From Dactylosporangium sp. AC04546 (GTDB lineage: Bacteria > Actinomycetota > Actinomycetes > Mycobacteriales > Micromonosporaceae): a stretch of 29,897 nt of DNA. The notes beneath the pieces were generated by a model. The model was not told the DNA's origin and did no database searches. It was given only the letters and a program-made list of their open reading frames with translations. The DNA lies in the NCBI RefSeq assembly GCF_022095675.1, contig NZ_JAHYSG010000139.1, positions 1 to 29,897 of the forward strand, given 5' to 3'. Both the position numbers and the translations under genes were made by a program. Each line of letters opens with the position of its first letter. Positions within the stretch are counted from its first letter, which is position 1. Below, one piece after another: positions 26,160 to 29,897 of this stretch.

Positions 26160-26802
26160 CGAGCCCGTGCGCGTGGTGGTCGCGGACGACCACCCGATCT
26201 TCCGCGACGGCCTGGCGATGCTGCTCGGCTCGGTCGACGGGATCCAGGTCGTCGGTACCGCCGCCACCGGGGTCGAGGCGGTCGAGGTCGCCGTCGAGCA
26301 GCTGCCCGACGTCGTGGTCATGGACGTGCAGATGCCCGGGCTCAACGGGATCGAGGCGACCCGCCGGATCGCCGGCGAGGCGCCGTCGATCGGTGTGGTG
26401 GTCCTCACCATGTCCGAGGACGACGGCACGGTCTTCGCCGCCGTGCGCGCCGGCGCCCGCGGCTACCTGGTGAAGGGCGCCGAGCAGGAGGAGATCGTCC
26501 GGGCGATCAACACCGTCGCCTCCGGCGGCGCCGTGTTCGGCGCCACCCTCGCCCGGCGCATCGCCGAGTTCTTCGCCGCCGGCCCGCCCTCGGCGACCAC
26601 CGCGTTCCCCGAGCTCACCGCCCGCGAGCGGGAGATCCTCGACCTGCTGGCGGCCGGCCGCTCCAACGCCCAGATCGCCCAGGTGCTGTTCCTGTCGCAG
26701 AAGACCGTCCGCGACAACGTGTCCAACGTCTTCGCCAAGCTGCAGGTCGCCGACCGGGCCGAGGCGATCGTCCGGGCCCGGGAGGCCGGTTTGGGACGAT
26801 GA
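26152..26802 (+). CDS. NarL/FixJ-family response regulator
   Basis: A 216-residue two-component regulator from GTG 26152, with GGAGG at 26141-26145. The start overlaps the last 8 bases of the kinase gene. The receiver domain has the acidic pair DD in VVVADDHPIF, the phospho-acceptor D58 in VVMDVQMPG, and the conserved Lys in GYLVKG. The LuxR-type helix-turn-helix is LTAREREILDLLAAGRSN through LSQKTVRDNVSNVFAKL. It should be phosphorylated by the adjacent kinase and may bind the palindromes upstream of the operon. The phosphoesterase begins four bases after its stop. Confidence 0.96.
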   Translation: MADEPVRVVVADDHPIFRDGLAMLLGSVDGIQVVGTAATGVEAVEVAVEQLPDVVVMDVQMPGLNGIEATRRIAGEAPSIGVVVLTMSEDDGTVFAAVRAGARGYLVKGAEQEEIVRAINTVASGGAVFGATLARRIAEFFAAGPPSATTAFPELTAREREILDLLAAGRSNAQIAQVLFLSQKTVRDNVSNVFAKLQVADRAEAIVRAREAGLGR

Positions 26803-26806
26803 GGGC

Positions 26807-27571
26807 ATGCCGCTCATCGCGCACCTCAGCGATCCCCACATCACGACCGGTCCGCTCGCCGCGGCGCCCGCGGAGGGCCTGTACGCGGCCCTGACCAGGG
26901 TGCTCGCCCTGGAGCCGCGGCCCGACTGCGTCGTGGTCACCGGTGACCTCGCCGACCGCGGCCGGCCCGAAGAGTACGCGGTGCTCCGGCGGCTCCTCGA
27001 CGGCTTCCCGCTGCCCGTGCACCTCGTCACCGGCAACCACGACGCCCGCGAGCCGCTGCTCAGGACGCTGCGGCTGACGACCACGACCTACGCCGCCGAC
27101 CACCCGGGCTTCTCGGTCGTGGCCCTGGACTCCCTCGACCCCACCCTGGCCGACGGCGGCCGGCTCGGCGCCGAGCAGCTCGCCTGGCTCGACGGCGTGC
27201 TCGCCGAGCGGGCCGGCACGCCGGTCTTCGTCGCCCTGCACCACCCGCCGATCCGGGTCGGCATCCCCGGCATGGACGAGATCCGCCTGGTCGACGGCCC
27301 GGAGCTGGCCGCCGTGGTGGCGCGGCACCCGCACGTCACGCGGGTTCTCGCCGGGCACCTGCACCGGCCGGTGACCGCCGGCTTCGCCGGGTCCACGCTG
27401 ACGGTGGCGCCCAGCACGTACCGTCAGGTCGAGCTCGGCATGCGCGCCGGCCGCCCGGTCGGCTTCGTCGCCGAGCCGGCCGCGTTTCTGCTGCACTGGC
27501 TCGACGGCGCGGACTGCGTGACCCACACCGTGCCCACCAGTCACACAGCGGCACCGGTCATTGCGTACTAA
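26807..27571 (+). CDS. calcineurin-like metallophosphoesterase (CpdA / Rv0805-like)
   Basis: A 254-residue enzyme, ATG 26807, four bases after the response regulator. All metal-site motifs are present: SDPHI (D9, H11), VTGDLADRG (D47), GNHD (N77, H78), HHPP (H145) and AGHLH (H184, H186). This set and length fit class III cyclic nucleotide phosphodiesterases of the CpdA/Rv0805 type, which hydrolyse cAMP and other phosphodiesters. The true substrate is not certain from sequence. Its place in the operon suggests its level is set by the kinase-regulator pair, or that it feeds back on the signal. No signal peptide, so cytoplasmic. Confidence 0.92.
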   Translation: MPLIAHLSDPHITTGPLAAAPAEGLYAALTRVLALEPRPDCVVVTGDLADRGRPEEYAVLRRLLDGFPLPVHLVTGNHDAREPLLRTLRLTTTTYAADHPGFSVVALDSLDPTLADGGRLGAEQLAWLDGVLAERAGTPVFVALHHPPIRVGIPGMDEIRLVDGPELAAVVARHPHVTRVLAGHLHRPVTAGFAGSTLTVAPSTYRQVELGMRAGRPVGFVAEPAAFLLHWLDGADCVTHTVPTSHTAAPVIAY

Positions 27572-27683
27572 CGGGGGATAGCGGGCTGGCACGTTTCCGG
27601 GATTTTGGGCGGTCCGGGCACCCGTACCTTTAGTTGCAACAGCGCACCACCCAAACATGACGCACCCCGAGAGGAACACCCCC

Positions 27684-28127
27684 ATGAGCGAGTACGGCGA
27701 GATCGAGCACGCCGAGAGCAGCGCGGGCCTGGCCGAGGCCCACGCCGAGTCCGGCAGCGAGCAGGACTACCAGTCGCAGTACGGCATCCTCGCGCAGGAG
27801 CACGAGAGCTTCGAGCACGAGGAATTCGAGAACATCAAGCACATCGAGTACACCGATGCGGCTGGCAACCACTACGAGGTCACCGAGTACACCCGTTACG
27901 AGCACACCGAGTACGAGTCGGAGAGCACCTACGGCGCCTACGGCTCCGAGGGCGGCGACTCGGGCTTCGGCGAGGCGGAGGGCACGGAGAGCCTGGGCCA
28001 GGTCCACGGCGCCGCGTCGATCGGTGGCGCGGGCACGGAGCTGCACGGGCTGACCGAGCGCTTCGAGAACTTCCTCACCAGCGCCGGCTTCCTCAGCGAC
28101 AACGAGATCTCGGACTCCAGCGCCTGA
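27684..28127 (+). CDS. very acidic Glu/Tyr/His-rich protein of unknown function
   Basis: A 147-residue protein from ATG 27684 with GAGAGGAAC at 27670-27678. An upstream ATG at 27657 adds nine residues but has no good site. The middle of the protein is unusual: EHESFEHEEFENIKHIEY, then EVTEYTRYEHTEYESES, with EY/EH/ES pairs repeating and aromatic residues at regular intervals. There are almost no Arg, Lys or Cys residues. The C-terminus is more ordinary (ELHGLTERFENFLTSAGFL). No signal peptide or membrane helix. It is alone between two untranslated regions and has its own strong terminator, so it is probably a separately expressed gene. Metal binding or an interaction or scaffold role is a guess. 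Codon use matches its neighbours, so it looks native. Confidence 0.75.
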   Translation: MSEYGEIEHAESSAGLAEAHAESGSEQDYQSQYGILAQEHESFEHEEFENIKHIEYTDAAGNHYEVTEYTRYEHTEYESESTYGAYGSEGGDSGFGEAEGTESLGQVHGAASIGGAGTELHGLTERFENFLTSAGFLSDNEISDSSA

Positions 28128-28163
28128 TCCACCCGCATCAGGGGTGTTTGTGCGATGCGCTCA

Positions 28164-28195
28164 CGGCGCCGGTCGGCTCACGCCGACCGGCGCCG
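28164..28195 (+). terminator. 14-bp hairpin terminator of the acidic-protein gene
   Basis: GGCGCCGGTCGGC pairs perfectly with GCCGACCGGCGCC around a TCAC loop, with one more closing C-G. It is 36 bases past the stop. Confidence 0.85.
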
Positions 28196-28280
28196 CCGCG
28201 CTTTGTGGCGGCTTTGTCAAGGCCTTTTACGTCGGAAATGAGCGGCGTGCGAGCGCTGCGGTGACGGAGACTGCAATCCC

Positions 28281-29342
28281 ATGAGCGTCGACGACTGGCA
28301 CTACCTGCCGACCCGCACCCGAGCCGGAGCGCTGCAACGCGGCCTCGGCCGGGGCGCGTTCCGGGCCAGGTTCGACCCCGCGGCCCCCGACCTGGTGTAC
28401 GCCTGTGTCCGCCGCGACCACCGCTGGTTCGCCCCCTTCGACGAGCGCGGCGTGTACCTCGCCCGGCTCGTCCGCGACCTGGCCCTGCCGGTGGGCCCCC
28501 TCGTCGCCGAGCTGTACACCGCCGACGAGGACGTCGACCACGTGCTGGCCGTCCTCACGGCCCTCGGCCGGTCCGGCGCCGACGAGGCGATCGAGAGCCT
28601 CCGCCGGTACGTCGGCCTCGGCCCGCACTGGATCGACGTCCTGCAGTCGATCGCCCGCGACTGGCCCGCGAACTGGTGGGACGACCTGCTCCCGGTCGCC
28701 GCCGACCGGTTGCGCATGAGCGGCGTCCCCGACGCGTTCCTGCCGGGCGCCCTGCCGTGGCGCGACTGGACCGGCCGCCTCGAGCTGCCGATGGCCTTAC
28801 CCTCCGTGACGCTCCCGCACGACCCCTGTGAGCCCGCCGGCCCGGATGCCATACCCGCCGCGCGCCGCTGGGTGGCCGAGGCGGACTCCGAGCGGTACTG
28901 GCGCGGCCTCACCGTCCTCGCCGACCACGGCGACGAGTCCGACGCCCCCGCCCTGCTCGCCGGCCTGGGCTGGCTCGACCGCCGCCCCGACGACCTCTGC
29001 GGCTACGACCGCCTGCTGGCCGGCCTGGTCCGCATCGGCGGCGACCCGGCCCACGCGGCGCTGCCGACCATCCGCCGCCTGTGGTTCAGCCCGCACTCCT
29101 ACGAGCGCGCCAGTTACCTGAAGGCCCGCCTGGCCCTGGAGCCGGACGCCTGCGACGGCGCCCTGGCGGAGGGGCTGTGGGACTGCGAGAGCGGCGTCCG
29201 CCTGCTGTCGGTACGGCACGTGACGGCCGACGCGCGGACCCGAAGACGCCTGGAGTACCTGCGCGACGACCTGATCGAGGAGCCCGAGGTCCGCGCGGCC
29301 GCGGCCGAACGCCTGCACCTGGAGGACGCGGCGGCCGCCTGA
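28281..29342 (+). CDS. unrecognised 353-residue protein, possibly HEAT-like
   Basis: Start ATG 28281 with GGAG about 11 bases upstream. The protein is acidic, soluble and rich in Leu, Asp, Arg and Trp. Repeating helix pairs such as VLAVLTALGRSGADEAIESLRR, then LTVLADHGDESDAPALLAGL and GLVRIGGDPAHAALPTIRRL suggest a HEAT or alpha-solenoid fold, often used for protein contacts. No catalytic motif or membrane segment is seen. The N-terminal block (WHYLPTRTRAGALQRGL) and the ERRRLEYLRDDL-like end are not familiar. A TTA codon is at 28797-28799. I see no operon partner. Existence of the gene is well supported by length and codon pattern; function unknown. Confidence 0.75.
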   Translation: MSVDDWHYLPTRTRAGALQRGLGRGAFRARFDPAAPDLVYACVRRDHRWFAPFDERGVYLARLVRDLALPVGPLVAELYTADEDVDHVLAVLTALGRSGADEAIESLRRYVGLGPHWIDVLQSIARDWPANWWDDLLPVAADRLRMSGVPDAFLPGALPWRDWTGRLELPMALPSVTLPHDPCEPAGPDAIPAARRWVAEADSERYWRGLTVLADHGDESDAPALLAGLGWLDRRPDDLCGYDRLLAGLVRIGGDPAHAALPTIRRLWFSPHSYERASYLKARLALEPDACDGALAEGLWDCESGVRLLSVRHVTADARTRRRLEYLRDDLIEEPEVRAAAAERLHLEDAAAA

Positions 29343-29469
29343 GCCGTACTGTCGGCCGCTTGACACCTGCCCACAAGTGAGCGCCAAGTGGCCGCCAAGA
29401 CCGGGCCCGCATGCTGTGTTCAGCACCGAGCAAGACCCCGAAGGGACCCCGGTCTCCGCACCACCTACC
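29343..29469 (+). other. intergenic stretch without a clear gene
   Basis: 127 bases between the 353-residue gene and the sRNA promoter. It holds a perfect TTGACA at 29360-29365, but no TAnnnT at the proper distance follows, and a CGCCAAG repeat (29382-29400). A short AGACC/GGTCT hairpin lies at about 29433-29455. Confidence 0.4.
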
Positions 29470-29499
29470 TCGACGGCTTCAGGCCTCGATCCATATAGA
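29470..29499 (+). promoter_or_regulatory. promoter of the sRNA: TCGACG-N18-TATAGA
   Basis: -35 at 29470-29475 and -10 at 29494-29499, followed by the hairpin pair and terminator. The TATAGA box is conspicuous in this GC-rich sequence. Confidence 0.6.
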
Positions 29500-29505
29500 G
29501 CACCA

Positions 29506-29587
29506 CCTTTCCGCTGAGCCAGGCGGGCGGCGTTCCTCCCTCATGCCGCCCGCCCACTCACCGCCCGGCCCTCGCGCCGGGCTTTTT
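29506..29587 (+). ncRNA. 6C-like small RNA with two C-rich-loop hairpins
   Basis: A predicted transcript of about 80 bases. Stem 1 is GGCGGGCGGC (29522-29531) with GCCGCCCGCC (29545-29554) and a 13-base loop rich in C (GTTCCTCCCTCAT). Stem 2 is the terminator GCCCGGC/GCCGGGC with a CCTCGC loop and five Ts. Two hairpins with C-rich loops, the second ending the RNA, is the plan of the actinobacterial 6C RNA (called B11 in mycobacteria). In that RNA the C-rich loops pair with G-rich, ribosome-site-like mRNA regions; CCTCCC in loop 1 fits that role. The start near 29506 is inferred from the promoter. Family assignment is by pattern only. Confidence 0.65.
29563..29587 (+). terminator. U-tract terminator of the sRNA
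   Basis: A 7-bp GC stem, 6-base loop and TTTTT (29583-29587): the only classical intrinsic terminator with a T run in the window. Confidence 0.9.
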
Positions 29588-29616
29588 CGTGCCCGCGCTG
29601 CCCGCGTGGTCCTCGG

Positions 29617-29687
29617 CGATCTTGGAGTTGTGGCGGGTACAAATCGCCACGAACGCGTGCAAAATCGGCGCCACAACTCCAAGATCG
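29617..29687. repeat. 71-bp REP-like palindrome, copy 1
   Basis: The ends CGATCTTGGAGTTGTGGCG and its exact complement (29669-29687) form a 19-bp perfect inverted repeat, 20 bp counting the flanking G/C. The inner part holds GTACAAATCG and GTGCAAAATCG as direct repeats. It is 8 bases different from copy 2 (about 89 percent the same) and exactly the same length. Confidence 0.9.
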
Positions 29688-29691
29688 CGGA

Positions 29692-29769
29692 GGTCTGCCC
29701 GTGTCCGCGCTCGCCCGTGTCCGCGCCCGTGCCCGCGTCTGCCCGTGTTCGCCCGCGCGGTCCTCCGCG
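29692..29769. repeat. 78-base A-free tract of degenerate CCCGTGTCCGCG repeats
   Basis: The stretch between the two palindromes has no A on the plus strand. It is built of imperfect units of roughly 16 bases such as TGCCCGTGTCCGCG and CGCCCGTGTCCGCG. No coding potential is evident. Confidence 0.65.
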
Positions 29770-29838
29770 ATCTTGGAGTTGTGTCAGGTGCAAATCGGCA
29801 CGAAGATGTGCAAAGTCGGCGCCACAACTCCAAGATCG
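29768..29838. repeat. 71-bp REP-like palindrome, copy 2
   Basis: CGATCTTGGAGTTGTG and its complement (29823-29838) give a 16-bp perfect inverted repeat. It starts exactly 151 bases after copy 1, and the 17 bases to the left of both copies are also nearly alike (CCCGCG.GGTCCTC.G). Confidence 0.9.
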
Positions 29839-29897
29839 GCGCGAGGGGTGGCCACGCGAGGAGGTGGGCGTGGTTGTGGTGGGTGGGTGATGGAGGT

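Noticed and set aside
29360..29365. Perfect TTGACA as -35 of the sRNA
   Set aside because: No TAnnnT 16-19 bases downstream. The TCGACG/TATAGA pair further on fits better.

Overview
The window is about 30 kb of very GC-rich DNA with strong G/C third-position bias, a mix of GTG and ATG starts, tightly packed operons, a c-di-AMP (ydaO-type) riboswitch of the actinobacterial kind and a 6C-like small RNA. This points to a high-GC Gram-positive (Actinomycetota) chromosome. The 71-bp palindromic repeats at the right end and the CheX/c-di-GMP genes suggest a Micromonosporaceae-like filamentous organism, but that family assignment is inference. I see no tRNA, rRNA, CRISPR array, insertion sequence or prophage.

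Layout. (1) 1-5.9 kb: the end of an unrecognised gene, then dnaE (replicative polymerase alpha subunit) and a membrane-anchored beta-propeller protein. (2) 5.8-8.2 kb: a small membrane protein divergent from a LysR regulator, then a secreted coiled-coil protein with a peptidase-like C-terminal domain, preceded on the minus strand by a c-di-AMP riboswitch. (3) 8.3-10.2 kb: an orphan NRPS-type condensation-domain protein whose upstream region carries six palindromic octamers spaced exactly 14 bp apart, and a divergent 3Fe-4S ferredoxin. (4) 10.2-15 kb: the minus-strand operon mutA-mutB-meaB (B12-dependent methylmalonyl-CoA mutase and its GTPase chaperone) with 4-base stop/start overlaps. The meaB start appears to be CTG. 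(5) 15-17 kb: a PPOX-fold protein and a methyltransferase behind a perfect palindrome, then a ClpP-fold protein that has lost all three catalytic residues. (6) 17.2-20.4 kb: a CheX-like protein meeting tail-to-tail a membrane PAS-GGDEF-EAL protein whose two cyclic-di-GMP active sites both look damaged. (7) 20.4-23.9 kb: a marR-MFS efflux operon divergent from a TetR regulator across a palindrome-rich promoter region, then a convergent membrane protein behind a strong two-way hairpin. (8) 24-27.6 kb: a histidine kinase, response regulator and calcineurin-like phosphoesterase in one operon, with two palindromes in front. (9) 27.7-29.9 kb: a very acidic Glu/Tyr/His-rich protein, an unrecognised 353-residue protein, a 6C-like sRNA, and a pair of 71-bp palindromic repeats.

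How the parts connect. Most blocks are independent housekeeping or regulatory units. Second-messenger signalling recurs: a c-di-AMP riboswitch, a probable c-di-GMP-binding protein and a CpdA-like phosphoesterase in a two-component operon. The observations most worth following are the 14-bp octamer array, the catalytically dead ClpP paralogue, the acidic protein, the 6C-like RNA and the non-canonical meaB start.
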